The notes under the pieces were generated by a model. The model ran no database searches. It was not told the origin of the DNA and saw nothing but the letters and a program-made list of their open reading frames with translations. From Oscillospiraceae bacterium (GTDB taxonomy: Bacteria > Bacillota > Clostridia > Oscillospirales > Oscillospiraceae), in the NCBI GenBank assembly GCA_910575815.1, contig CAJTFN010000001.1, positions 62,001 through 126,000 of the forward strand: a stretch of DNA of 64,000 bases, in the 5' to 3' direction. How positions within the stretch are numbered: position 1 is the first letter of the stretch; every line of letters starts with the position of its first letter. This document shows positions 17,409 through 25,592 of this stretch, piece after piece. The position numbers and the translations under genes were made by a program.

Positions 17409-18143
17409 TTATTTCGCCTGAGATCTCAGCCGCAGCTGTTCCTCCGTGACGGCATAGGCCGCCTGGGCCCAGCGGTCCACCGGCCGGTCCACCGGCAGGG
17501 GTTTCCCCCGGCGGGCATAGATGGCGGCGGCCACCGTCTCCAGCAGCTTGGGGTTTTTCACCAGCAGCGGGCCGGTGAGCTGGGAGGCGAAAACGTTCTT
17601 CCAGTGGAAGCCTTCGGCGCCCCGTTCCCGCTCGTTGCCGAAGCCCAGGTCCAGCTTCGTCAGCAGCGGCATCTCCACGCCGGTGACGGTTCCACATTTG
17701 TTCATGAACCCCACCACCGCCTCGGGATAGAGGTCCGTGTGTCCATAGACGTCCTCCACAATGCGCTTTTTGCCGTGCTCGGTCACGAAGGAGGCCAGCC
17801 CCAGGGCGTCATAGGCGCTGCCGTCCGCCTCCCGGACGGTCTGGCCTAGAAGGTCCATGGCCGTGCCGGCAAAGAGCATGGCGGCGTTGTCCTGAGCGGC
17901 GGCCTTCAGCTGGCCGGCAAAACGGCCAAGGTCCTCCATGGCCGCCCGGGCGGCCCGCTCCGTTCCGGCGCCCATGCAGAAGAAGTCCCCGCGGGTGAAG
18001 TCCGCCCCGCCGCCGGGAACCACGGCTTCCACGGTGACGTCGCAGTCCAGCTGCCGCAAATAACGTTCCAGGGCCAGCACGTTTCCCCGGCTGCCGTAGA
18101 GATTCATCAGGTCTGGGTAGAAATGGATGATCCGCACCTCCAT
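17409..18143 (-). CDS. gatD: GatD-like type 1 glutamine amidotransferase lacking catalytic residues
   Basis: Partner subunit of MurT. In Gram-positives the pair amidates the D-Glu of lipid II, GatD supplying ammonia from glutamine. The 244-aa frame shows the GatD start (IIHFYPDLMNLYGSRGNVLALERY) and order: EVRIIHF, VYGHTDLYPEAVVGFMNK, GFHWKNVFASQLTGPLLVKNP. Two active-site positions are changed. Where GatD has the nucleophile (ICGGYQLLG) this protein has FAGTAMDLLG (Ala92 for Cys), and where it has GTYLHGP the sequence is ASQLTGP (Thr190 for His). It therefore cannot hydrolyse glutamine as GatD does. ATG 18143 follows GGAGG and is 3 nt past the murT stop. Confidence 0.87.
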   Translation of the reverse strand: MEVRIIHFYPDLMNLYGSRGNVLALERYLRQLDCDVTVEAVVPGGGADFTRGDFFCMGAGTERAARAAMEDLGRFAGQLKAAAQDNAAMLFAGTAMDLLGQTVREADGSAYDALGLASFVTEHGKKRIVEDVYGHTDLYPEAVVGFMNKCGTVTGVEMPLLTKLDLGFGNERERGAEGFHWKNVFASQLTGPLLVKNPKLLETVAAAIYARRGKPLPVDRPVDRWAQAAYAVTEEQLRLRSQAK

Positions 18144-18146
18144 GCC

Positions 18147-19469
18147 TCACGCCTCCTTTTCCACGCGGCAGAGAATCTTGTCCCGGTCGGCAAAGCAGGT
18201 GACCACGAACAGTTCCTCGTCCCCGTTGTTTTTCAGCTCCGAAGCGGCGGCGGCAATGTCCGGTTCCACGGACCAGCGGTCTACCTCCGTATAGGAAAAC
18301 CGCTCCGCCAGATCGTTGCAGTACCGGCCCGATAGAATGACCCGCTTCACATGGGGGACGTTCAGCTGGTCAAAGTCGATGTCCCACAGCCAGCTGGTCT
18401 CGCTGGTGAAATACTTCCGGCTCACCGCGTCCACGATGACCAGCACCGCGCAGTCCCGCTCCGAGGAGGCGATGTAGCGGAGGTTTGTGTCGTAAGCGAT
18501 GGAGTTCTCGTGCTTACTGGTCAGGAGGGTGCCGTGGTGAGCTCCCAGGTGAAAGGTCTGCATCCGCCCGTTTTTCAGCAGATAGTGACTGAGGACGGCG
18601 GCGGCGGTCTCCCCGGAGACGCCGCACTCCCGGCAGGCGGCGTAGGCCGCCAGAATGTTGTAAATGTTATAGATGCTGCGGAAGGCCAGGGCGATATTGG
18701 TCTCGCCGTCAATGGTCACCTGGGCGTTCTCCAGATCCACCGCCGTGACGGTGTAGTCGGTAGAGGGCTTTTTGTGGCCGCACTTCCCGCAGCGATAGGC
18801 CCCAATGTGGTTGTAGTGGACATAGTCGTACTCCATGGGCCCGTGGCACAGAGGGCAGTAGGTCCCGTCGTGATAGACCCCGGAGGGGGCGTCCAGATCA
18901 ATGGAGCAGTGGTCCAGACCGAACCACTTGACCCGCTCCCGCCCCTGGGCGAAGCAGGAGGACAGGGGATCGTCAGCGTTCAAAAGCAGCGTGGTCTCCG
19001 GATGAAGGGCGGGAAGGATGGCGTCATAGACCGACTCCGGGTGCCCGTTCCGGGTGAGCTGGTCCCGGTAGAGGTTGGTGACCACAAACTCCGTGGGATG
19101 AAAGTATTGGAAGGTCCGGGCGGCGTAGCGTTCGTCGGACTCGATGAGGAGGACGTCGGCTTTCACCGTTCCCCCCAAGGTGGCGTGGGTCAGCACCAGG
19201 GTGACCACGCCCTCGGTCTGGTTGGAGCCCTCCTCGTTGTAGACCACGGTTTTGCCGTCCGCCCGCAGGATGGCGGCGATCATCTCCACCGTGGAGGTCT
19301 TCCCGTTGGAGCCGGTGACGGCGAGAATGTGCCGGGGGAGCTCCACCCGCCGGAGGATGTCCGGGCAGATTTTCAGGGCGAATTTGCCGGGCATGGAGCT
19401 GCCCTTGCCAATGAGTTTCCCCACAAAGCGGCCCAGCTTGCATACCACAATGGCCAGAAATTTTCTCAC
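18147..19469 (-). CDS. murT: MurT-like lipid II isoglutaminyl synthase, ligase subunit
   Basis: 440 aa Mur-ligase relative. It has an ATP P-loop GSNGKTST (residues 53-60), then a central zinc ribbon typical of MurT with Cys at 205, 208, 227 and 230 (CPLC ... CGKC), and a C-terminal DUF1727 domain. The intact MurT/GatD complex forms D-isoglutamine in lipid II. The region that in MurT holds the N-x-x-L motif after the P-N-P turn reads NSIAYDTNLRYIAS here, so the protein is divergent. GTG start 19469 overlaps the cyclase stop (GTGA) after GAGGAG. Its GatD partner lacks the glutaminase residues, so ammonia source or function may differ from the norm. Confidence 0.9.
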   Translation of the reverse strand: MRKFLAIVVCKLGRFVGKLIGKGSSMPGKFALKICPDILRRVELPRHILAVTGSNGKTSTVEMIAAILRADGKTVVYNEEGSNQTEGVVTLVLTHATLGGTVKADVLLIESDERYAARTFQYFHPTEFVVTNLYRDQLTRNGHPESVYDAILPALHPETTLLLNADDPLSSCFAQGRERVKWFGLDHCSIDLDAPSGVYHDGTYCPLCHGPMEYDYVHYNHIGAYRCGKCGHKKPSTDYTVTAVDLENAQVTIDGETNIALAFRSIYNIYNILAAYAACRECGVSGETAAAVLSHYLLKNGRMQTFHLGAHHGTLLTSKHENSIAYDTNLRYIASSERDCAVLVIVDAVSRKYFTSETSWLWDIDFDQLNVPHVKRVILSGRYCNDLAERFSYTEVDRWSVEPDIAAAASELKNNGDEELFVVTCFADRDKILCRVEKEA

Positions 19470-20131
19470 CGTCTTCTCCTCTCCGCTTCAAAGGACTCCC
19501 GCAGCTCCGCGAACGCGCGGATGGGAGAACCGTCGGTATCTTGGAATTTCATAGGCGGGGCGAAGAACAAAAAGTCCTTCCGTCCCCGGACCTTTTTCAG
19601 GCACAGGTTCTCCAGAATCAGCACACTGTCCTTCAGCAGGGTGTGATGGACCGGGAGCTTCTGGTCTGCGATCCGGTCGATGCTGATGGCGTCGGTGCCG
19701 ACGCCCTTGAGTCCCCGAGAGACCAGATACTTAGACGCCGCCTCATCTGGAACGGGGAAGGTGTCCTCCAGAAAGCGCTCCGTGCCCCAGCGCTCCTCCC
19801 AGCCAGTATAGAAGAGGATGAAATCGGCGCTGTGGATGGCGTCGTAATTGGACTGCAAAAAGGACTCCGTAATCACCGGACCCTCTCCGGACACGTCCAG
19901 CACCGTGGCCCGGCCGGAAAACTGGGACATGGGCATTTGATCCAGCGTGCGCCCGTCCTGAAGCAGGTGAGCGGGAGCATCCATGTGGGTGCCGGTGTGG
20001 GAGGAGAGGGTCAGCAGCGTTTCCCGGAACCCGTCCCGGGTGAGGGTGCAGGCAGGGGTCAGGGCGGGAACCGGCGTACCGGGGTAGATGGGAATCTCCG
20101 GGGTGATGGTATGGGTCATGTCGATCAACAT
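19466..20131 (-). CDS. Cyclase-family metal-dependent hydrolase (kynurenine formamidase-like)
   Basis: 221 aa. The cyclase (PF04199) metal motif is present as SHTGTHMDAPAHLLQDG (residues about 44-60), preceded by DMTHTITPEIPIYPGTP, the typical N-terminus; GTDAISID is the third conserved block. Members hydrolyse N-formylkynurenine, isatin or other amides, so the substrate is unknown. ATG 20131 follows AAAGGAAG. First gene of a minus-strand operon overlapping murT by 4 nt. A link between the hydrolase and peptidoglycan amidation is not described to my knowledge. Confidence 0.85.
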   Translation of the reverse strand: MLIDMTHTITPEIPIYPGTPVPALTPACTLTRDGFRETLLTLSSHTGTHMDAPAHLLQDGRTLDQMPMSQFSGRATVLDVSGEGPVITESFLQSNYDAIHSADFILFYTGWEERWGTERFLEDTFPVPDEAASKYLVSRGLKGVGTDAISIDRIADQKLPVHHTLLKDSVLILENLCLKKVRGRKDFLFFAPPMKFQDTDGSPIRAFAELRESFEAERRRR

Positions 20132-20243
20132 AGGGCGGTGCTTCCTTTCTTTTTAGTTTGGACAGTTGCGGCGAATGTCAAACCGATATTTACAAAGAAT
20201 ACAGCGCGGAATCCTGGAACAAGCCCGGCGGGTCCCCCGCTTT

Positions 20244-22118
20244 TTAAAGGGGATGGTTTTCCAGATAGATCATCAGCGCAGCCACGTCCGCCGGGGACAC
20301 CCCGGAAATTCGGGATGCCTGTCCTAAATCCAAGGGCCGCACCGCCGTCAGCTTCTCTCGGGCCTCCAGCCGGAGACCCTGGATGGCGTTGTAGTCAACG
20401 TCCGCCGGCAGGCGGCGGGAGGCCATCTTTTTAAAATCCTCCACCTGCTTTTCCTGGCGGCGGATATAACCCTCGTATTTCACGGAAATTTCCACTTGCT
20501 CCCGGACATCCGGCGGCAGCTCCGGCCTCTCCGGGTCGAAGGGGGCCAGCTCCTCATAGTGAATCCGGGGCCGCCGCAGCAGCGCGTCCAGGGGACAGCC
20601 CCCCGGCGCGTCCGCCGTGTCCTTGGAGGCCAGGAAGACCGTCAGCGCCTGGGAGGGAGAGGCCCCGGTATGGCGCAGGCGCTTTATCTCCTGCTCCACG
20701 GCGGCGTATTTCTCCTCCACGGCCCGGAGGCGCTCCGCTGAGACCAGACCGATGTCATAGCCCCGCTTTGTCAGCCGCAGATCCGCGTTGTCTTGCCGGA
20801 GGAGGAGCCGGTATTCGCTCCGGGAGGTCATCATCCGGTAGGGCTCTTCCGTGCCCTTGGTCACCAGATCGTCAATCAGGGTTCCGATGTAGCTCTCCGC
20901 CCGGGAGAGAACAAACTCGCTCTGGCCCCGGAGCTTCCGGGCGGCGTTAACCCCGGCGCAGAACCCCTGGACCGCTGCCTCCTCATAGCCGGAGGAGCCG
21001 TTGAACTGCCCCGCGCCGTAGAGTCCGGGGATGGCCTTCACCTCCAGGGTGGGAGCCAGGGCCAGAGGGTCGATACAGTCGTACTCGATGGCATAGGCGG
21101 GCCGGGTCATGACGGCCTGGCGGAGTCCCGGCACGCTGTGGAGCATTTGAATCTGCACGTCCTCCGGCATGGAGGAGGAGAAGCCCTGGATATAGAGCTC
21201 CTCGGTGTCCAAACCCATGGGTTCCACGAAGAGCTGGTGCCGGAGCTTGTCCGGGAAGCGGACGATTTTTGTCTCGAAGGAGGGGCAATAGCGGGGGCCC
21301 ACGCCTTCAATGAGGCCGGAGTACATGGGAGCCCGGTCCAGGTTTTCCTGGACGATGCGCTTGGTCTCCTCCGTGGTCCAGGTGAGCCAGCAGACGGCCT
21401 GGTTCAAGGGGGCGTCCGCTGTGGAATAGGAGAACGGGACAGGCAGACGGTCCCCGGGCTGAAGCTCCATTTCGGAAAAGTCCACTGTCCGGGCATTGAC
21501 CCGAGGGGGGGTGCCGGTTTTGAAGCGGCGGAGGGGGAGGCCCAATTTCCGCAGAGACTCCGTCAGCCGGCCGGCGGCGTGCATGCCGTCGGGGCCGGAG
21601 TCCTCCACCCATTCGCCTACGATGGTGCGGCCGGTGAGGTAGGTGCCTGTGGCCAAGATGACGGCCCGGGTTTCGAAGACGGCTCCGGTGGCCAGGACCA
21701 CGGCGGAGACGCCGCTTTTGTCTGCGCGGACCTCTACCACTTCGCCCTGGCGGACTGTGAGGTGTTCCTGACGCTCCAGGGCGTGCTTCATGCGGCCCTG
21801 GTACTTCCGGCGGTCCGCCTGGGCCCGGAGGGACCAGACGGCGGGGCCCTTGCCCTTGTTCAAGAGGCGGTACTGGATGCAGCATTCGTCGGCGGCCCTG
21901 GCCATTTCGCCGCCCAGGGCGTCCAGCTCCCGGACAAGGTGGCCCTTGCCGGTGCCGCCGATGGCGGGGTTGCAGGGCATGTTGCCGACGGCGTCCAGGT
22001 TGATGGTGAAGACGATGGTCTCCAGCCCCAGCCGGGCGGAGGCCAGGGCGGACTCGATGCCGGCGTGGCCCGCGCCGATGATGGCAATATCAAATTTTCC
22101 GGCAGGGAATTCTTGCAT
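20244..22118 (-). CDS. mnmG: tRNA uridine-5-carboxymethylaminomethyl modification enzyme MnmG
   Basis: FAD-dependent enzyme which, with MnmE, modifies U34 of several tRNAs. 624 aa, normal. FAD-binding [19 protein letters not shown] at the N-terminus, then [26 protein letters not shown], the MnmG signatures [10 protein letters not shown] and [18 protein letters not shown], and the C-terminal [19 protein letters not shown]-type end (here [14 protein letters not shown]). ATG 22118 follows TAAGGAG. mnmE, rsmG and parAB, often neighbours, are not here; downstream, 112 bp away, is the cyclase operon. Confidence 0.97.
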   Translation of the reverse strand: MQEFPAGKFDIAIIGAGHAGIESALASARLGLETIVFTINLDAVGNMPCNPAIGGTGKGHLVRELDALGGEMARAADECCIQYRLLNKGKGPAVWSLRAQADRRKYQGRMKHALERQEHLTVRQGEVVEVRADKSGVSAVVLATGAVFETRAVILATGTYLTGRTIVGEWVEDSGPDGMHAAGRLTESLRKLGLPLRRFKTGTPPRVNARTVDFSEMELQPGDRLPVPFSYSTADAPLNQAVCWLTWTTEETKRIVQENLDRAPMYSGLIEGVGPRYCPSFETKIVRFPDKLRHQLFVEPMGLDTEELYIQGFSSSMPEDVQIQMLHSVPGLRQAVMTRPAYAIEYDCIDPLALAPTLEVKAIPGLYGAGQFNGSSGYEEAAVQGFCAGVNAARKLRGQSEFVLSRAESYIGTLIDDLVTKGTEEPYRMMTSRSEYRLLLRQDNADLRLTKRGYDIGLVSAERLRAVEEKYAAVEQEIKRLRHTGASPSQALTVFLASKDTADAPGGCPLDALLRRPRIHYEELAPFDPERPELPPDVREQVEISVKYEGYIRRQEKQVEDFKKMASRRLPADVDYNAIQGLRLEAREKLTAVRPLDLGQASRISGVSPADVAALMIYLENHPL

Positions 22119-22433
22119 AGGCGCTCCTTAGGGGACTCCCCTGGGGGAGGGTTGTACTCGCCCCGTTCGGGGCGGGGGGATTTCAGCCCTTTGAGGGCTG
22201 GTCCTTTTGCACCCCCCATTTTCTCTTTTTCTTGCCAGAAGAAAAAGAGAAAACGGGCCGTGCACGGTCCAAAAGAGAAAAAGAAGTACGGGGAGGACGC
22301 GGGGACGCGCCTGGATGACTGGGGGAAGACAGGAAGGACTTCCCCGCGACGCAGTTAAACGGGAGCTGGTGCTTGTCGACTTGGCGTATTTCTCTTTCCG
22401 CTGTCGCTGGCTTGGTGGGTGAAGCGGCCTGGT
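22119..22433. other. Intergenic region with a row of hairpins upstream of mnmG
   Basis: 315 bp, no gene. Three short hairpins next to mnmG: CTCCCC/GGGGAG (22136-22149), CGCCCC/GGGGCG (22159-22174), CAGCCCT/AGGGCTG (22184-22200). A 15-bp perfect inverted repeat with a 5-nt loop follows at 22219-22253, and its pyrimidine/purine arm is partly repeated (AAAAGAGAAAAAGAA, about 22272). All would be in the mnmG leader if transcription starts upstream. Looks like a dispersed intergenic repeat, which I cannot test here. Confidence 0.5.
22219..22253. repeat. 15-bp perfect inverted repeat
   Basis: TTTTCTCTTTTTCTT, loop GCCAG, AAGAAAAAGAGAAAA. Purine/pyrimidine strand asymmetry is complete in each arm. 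Could be a REP-like element or a transcript-folding element. Confidence 0.6.
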
Positions 22434-22652
22434 TTATCCTTTGTGGGCATGCCGGTTCTCCGTCCGGCCCATCAGCCAATCCACGGAGACGTCATAAAAC
22501 TCCGCTACGCGCATGAGAGAACTATACCGGGGCTCGGTCCCCAGCTCCAGATTCTGATAGCCTCGCATCGAAAGCCCCATCTCTGCGGCAACCGCCGGTT
22601 GGGACATGTGCAGCTCTTTCCGCAGCATTTTTATTTTTTCTGAAAATTCCAT
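22434..22652 (-). CDS. Small XRE-family regulator (module 1)
   Basis: 72 aa. Helix-turn-helix of the Cro/C1 type: KIKMLRKELHMSQPAVAAEM, then GLSMRGYQNLELGTEPRYSS, then LMRVAEFYDVSVDWLMGRT. The C-terminal VS-DWLMGRT is typical of short XRE regulators. ATG 22652 is preceded by AAGGGGG, which overlaps the -35 of the divergent small gene. It therefore probably represses that gene and itself. A relative with the same LGLS-RGYQ core and the same genetic layout is found at 60972-61208. Confidence 0.88.
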   Translation of the reverse strand: MEFSEKIKMLRKELHMSQPAVAAEMGLSMRGYQNLELGTEPRYSSLMRVAEFYDVSVDWLMGRTENRHAHKG

Positions 22653-22661
22653 ATATCCCCC

Positions 22662-22690
22662 TTGACATACCTAGCTTTGTGCGATATAAT
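22662..22690 (+). promoter_or_regulatory. Consensus promoter of small-protein gene in module 1
   Basis: TTGACA (22662-22667), 17-nt spacer, TATAAT (22685-22690), a perfect sigma-A promoter. The -35 starts 10 bp from the XRE start codon on the other strand. Confidence 0.85.
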
Positions 22691-22730
22691 CAAAACATAC
22701 TTAATTGTGTGTGAAACGGAGGAAGCTGCC

Positions 22731-22928
22731 ATGACTGAAATTCCCCAGATTGTGGAAGATCTGTATAACCAGCTGGTTACCATTCCCGCCCCCAAGGACT
22801 GGCCAAGGTACATGAGCGGAAACACCCTCGTTGCTCACGAGTTGTACTCTTTTTACAATGGACTCCGGATAGGCTTCCAGCTGGCGGGCGCCCTGCGGGA
22901 AGAGGAATTTATCCCCTTCGAAGAGTGA
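22731..22928 (+). CDS. Small helical protein divergent from XRE regulator (module 1)
   Basis: 65 aa beginning MTEIPQIVEDLYNQLVTI, containing ELYSFYNGLRIGFQLAGALR and an acidic end FIPFEE. ATG 22731 follows GGAGG by about 9 nt; the frame is open further upstream but the promoter and Shine-Dalgarno decide the start. No membrane span or signal. I do not recognise a function; the second half resembles the compact C-terminal helix of small clostridial DUF6809-type proteins. The last 20 nt overlap the 3' end of the convergent metallophosphoesterase gene. Confidence 0.75.
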   Translation: MTEIPQIVEDLYNQLVTIPAPKDWPRYMSGNTLVAHELYSFYNGLRIGFQLAGALREEEFIPFEE

Positions 22929-23766
22929 CCACCGCCACCTCCGGGCGGTTGAACAGCCGAAAGCTGTTTCCGGTATTCCCAAGCCCCCGGGTGACGAAAA
23001 GCATAGAGCCGTTTTCCTCATACAGCCCCGCGGTATAGGAGGGGAAAAAGGTCCGGTCTGTGGACACCAGTCCGTCGGTGAAGGGCAGCCGGATCAGGCC
23101 GCCGTGCCCGTGGCCGGAGATGACCAAATCCGCGCCCAGGCGGCTATACTGCTCTGGGAAGTGATCGTTCCGGTGAGCCAGCAGCATCCAGAAGGGGTCC
23201 CCGTACTGGGCGTAGACCTCTGCCGCCACGGTCTCCGGGGACTTTTGGTCCGCGTAGCCGTTGGGGTCGTCGATACCCGCCAGGACCAGAGTGTTTCCGT
23301 TCCGCTCCAGAGCGACGAATTGATTGGACAACACCGTCACACCCTGGGCCTCCAGGGCGCCTTTCAATTCCGGCACGTCTCCCGCCGCCCATTCGTGGTT
23401 GCCGGTGACGTAGTAGGTGGGGGCGATGCTGGACAGCGCCTGGGCGGTCTCGGAGGGATAGTCCTCTGGAATGTCCCGGAAGGCGTCCACCAGATCTCCC
23501 ACAAGGAAGATATATTCCGGGTTCTGCGCCCGGACAGTCTCCAGAAGCTGTTGATTCTCCTGGCCAAAGTATGTGGAGTGAAGGTCTCCCAAAACCACGA
23601 TACGGCAGCCGTCAAAGCCCTGAGGCAGGTCCGGGAGAACGGGGGAAAAGGAGGAGACCTGTAAGGCGGTATTGCTCCAGCGGACAAAAAACACGGCCAG
23701 AACCGCCAACACCAACAGCGCCAAGGCGGTCCGCCCGCCGTGACGCCGTTTGGAATGTCTTGCCAT
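22909..23766 (-). CDS. Membrane-anchored metallophosphoesterase
   Basis: 285 aa with ATG 23766 after AGGGAGG (the longer frame to 23862 lacks a Shine-Dalgarno). Basic N-terminus, one hydrophobic span (LALLVLAVLAVFFVRW, about residues 15-31), then the calcineurin-like phosphoesterase motifs in order: GDLHSTYFG (D-x-H), GDLVDAF, GNHEW, LLAHRNDHF, and SGHGHGGLIRLPF. This resembles the YkuE/YaeI type acting at the outer membrane face. Substrate unknown. Convergent with the small gene, 20-nt overlap. Its leader has an AGCCCC/GGGGCT hairpin (23824-23854) followed on the minus strand by TTTT, a possible attenuator. Confidence 0.9.
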   Translation of the reverse strand: MARHSKRRHGGRTALALLVLAVLAVFFVRWSNTALQVSSFSPVLPDLPQGFDGCRIVVLGDLHSTYFGQENQQLLETVRAQNPEYIFLVGDLVDAFRDIPEDYPSETAQALSSIAPTYYVTGNHEWAAGDVPELKGALEAQGVTVLSNQFVALERNGNTLVLAGIDDPNGYADQKSPETVAAEVYAQYGDPFWMLLAHRNDHFPEQYSRLGADLVISGHGHGGLIRLPFTDGLVSTDRTFFPSYTAGLYEENGSMLFVTRGLGNTGNSFRLFNRPEVAVVTLRRG

Positions 23767-24042
23767 AGAACACCTCCCTGCCGGGCGGCATCGAAAATTT
23801 GCGCAAAAACGGAAATACGCAAAAGCCCCGTCCAAAGAAACCGAGAAAGGGGCTGAAGTCAACTACTTTATTTATAGTATAGCACAGGCATTGTTTCCCT
23901 GGCGAGAGAAAAAATACACAAAGAACGGCCTAGAAATACAGAAAGCTTCGTGAACCCCGCCCCGCAAAGGCCGACCTTCGGTTGGGCTGACGAATCCTGT
24001 CGGCGCAAATATGAAAATTTTATGAAAAACATAAAATTCCTC
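23767..24042. other. Divergent intergenic region
   Basis: No gene. On the minus strand it carries TATACT (around 23880) and the leader hairpin of the metallophosphoesterase. The plus half is AT-rich with a GCCGACC/GGTTGGGC hairpin (about 23969-23989), running into the promoter of the 29-codon gene. Confidence 0.5.
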
Positions 24043-24071
24043 TTGCTTTTTTCCCAGCGGTGTGCTATAGT
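24043..24071 (+). promoter_or_regulatory. Promoter of the 29-codon gene
   Basis: TTGCTT (24043-24048), 17-nt spacer, TATAGT (24066-24071). Transcript would start near 24078, about 20 nt before the ATG. Confidence 0.75.
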
Positions 24072-24097
24072 TTTTTCAGTTTTAAGAGAGAGGAGCG

Positions 24098-24187
24098 ATG
24101 GACATGAAACTGTTTACGCAAGCGTTACCTGATGATTTGGACGACATGATCTTTCTGGATGAGCCTTGGACTCACAGCGAACGCTGA
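24098..24187 (+). CDS. Single-gene small protein, 29 aa, acidic
   Basis: ATG GAC ATG at 24098 follows GAGAGGAGCG. The product starts MDMKLFTQALPDDL and ends FLDEPWTHSER: strongly acidic centre (DDLDDMIFLDE), one Trp, no membrane span. It has a promoter 27 bp upstream and a Rho-independent terminator starting 11 bp after the stop, so it is a complete transcription unit of about 150 nt. I know no family. It might be a signalling or regulatory small protein, or a leader whose RNA is what matters. Confidence 0.65.
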   Translation: MDMKLFTQALPDDLDDMIFLDEPWTHSER

Positions 24188-24197
24188 AAACCGGAAG

Positions 24198-24226
24198 CCA
24201 CGCCGTCGGCGTGGATTTTTCTTTTT
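24198..24226 (+). terminator. Terminator of the 29-codon gene
   Basis: CCACGCC-GTC-GGCGTGG (24198-24214) followed by ATTTTTCTTTTT. Confidence 0.85.
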
Positions 24227-24366
24227 CGCGGATCGGGCACAGGCTCGTTGACGATATGACGGCCCCCGCAAGGCGGTCGTAAACCCATATTGCCTTACTG
24301 GAAGTTCATAGCAAAAATCCCCTCCCCGCCGTCGAGCGTTGTTTCGATGGGCGGGGTGGTTTTTTT
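24227..24366 (+). ncRNA. Possible structured small RNA with terminator
   Basis: 140 nt between two terminators, without an ORF. It holds a nested fold, ATATG...CATAT around GACGGCC...GGTCGT (about 24254-24290), and ends with a strong terminator: CCCCGCC (24324-24330) pairing with GGCGGGG (24350-24356), then TGGTTTTTTT. A T tract after such a stem means something is transcribed through it. No clear promoter was found, so it might be read through from upstream. Not matched to any RNA family I know. Confidence 0.4.
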
Positions 24367-24607
24367 ATGCCGGACATTCCGCCAATGTCCGGACAGGGCC
24401 CGGAAGCAATCGCTGCTGCCCCAATGAGTTCATAGACGAGGGATGCGGGAGGCTGTCAAAAAATTTCTTGAAAAACCGTGGATTTTATGGAAAATTGTCG
24501 TGGCGTTTTTGCGGCGGTTATGATATATTGAAAGTGAAAAAAGAGCCCGACGACAGGCCCTTTGGGGGAGAGGGCGACGTCGGGCGGCTATAGAGGGAGG
24601 AGGCGAC

Positions 24608-25243
24608 GTGATGCGGAAAAAGATGTGTATGCTGCTGCTCTTGCTGTTACTGACCGCCTGTGCCCAACCTGTCCGGCCGGAAGAGGAGGCGGCCTCTGTC
24701 CATATCGGCGCTGTGGAGAGCTCCGGAGAGAAAAACATGAGGGCTTCCCTGGTGGAATCCGCTCCCCGCCCGCCTCTGGAGTCGGACATTCGCGGCGCCT
24801 ATGACCGGGCCCTTCGGGTTTACGGCTGGTTCGACCTTGCCCCTCTGCCCACCTCGGAGGAAAACGTCCTCTTGGAGGGTGTGCGCTATCACCGGGTGAA
24901 CATGAACAGCGTTTAGGACCTGGGGGATCTGCGGGCTTATCTGCGCAGCGTTTTCTCCCAGGAGCTGGCGGACCGCTTGCTGGACGGCGAGACGTCCCGG
25001 CTTCAATACCGGGAGATTGACGGCGTTCTCTACGTGTCCGGCGTCAGCCGGGAGCGAGATCCCGGAACCGGCGCTATGCTGATCGAGGTGGAGCAGCTGG
25101 AAGAGACGGTCTACTCCGTCAATGTGCTGGTGGATTTGCTGGGAGAGGACGGCAAGACGGTCATAGGGCAGGAGAGTTGGTCCTTCCCCTACGCCTTGGT
25201 AGGGGACCGATGGGTGTTTACGGACTTCCGCCTGGTTTATTGA
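24608..25243 (+). pseudogene. Lipoprotein gene interrupted by an amber codon
   Basis: Single frame of 212 codons, ATG 24608 after GGGAGGAGG, interrupted once by TAG at 24914-24916. The N-terminus is a lipoprotein signal (MRKKMCMLLLLLLLTACAQP, lipobox LTAC). The downstream part (DLGDLRAYLRSVFSQELADR, then GVLYVSGVSRERDPG, YALVGDRWVFTDFRL) stays colinear, so a single nonsense change (for example from CAG or GAG) is the only lesion. The 5' leader contains a CCCGACG/CGTCGGG hairpin. Family not recognised; the fold pattern resembles NTF2-like extracellular domains, which is a guess. Confidence 0.7.
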
Positions 25244-25592
25244 ATTTGATTATATTATGGAAAGAAACCGCTCCTTCGGACGAACTATCGTCCGGAGGAG
25301 CGGTTTCGCAAAGGAGTGCGTACCTTATTGGACTATTGTACCCGTCAATCACGCAAAGAAATACGCAAAAAATAAGGAATTTGCGTAACACTTTTTGGCA
25401 GGCCCTAGAATTATGGGTTTTTAAAGCGGGTAACAGGTGGGTTTGCGCGGAAATTCGAAAGAATTTACGATATGATGGAAAAATTTACGAAAATTTTCCT
25501 GAATAGTAAAGCAATATAACCAGTTTTGCGGGTATGATTTTGTTAAAATGTAAGAAATACAACGTTTGCGTAATAAAAATATCAATTTTCTA
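25244..25592. other. AT-rich intergenic region before hppA
   Basis: A long hairpin at 25264-25307 (GAAACCGCTCC...GGAGCGGTTTC with inner TCGGACG/CGTCCG) lies 20 bp after the lipoprotein stop and probably ends that transcript, although no T tract follows. The rest (25310-25590) is AT-rich without a supportable ORF. It is the upstream region of the hppA promoter. Confidence 0.55.

Noticed and set aside
20793-22358. 521-codon plus frame over mnmG
   Set aside because: Antisense to mnmG, low-complexity Gly/Asp/Val composition, no family.
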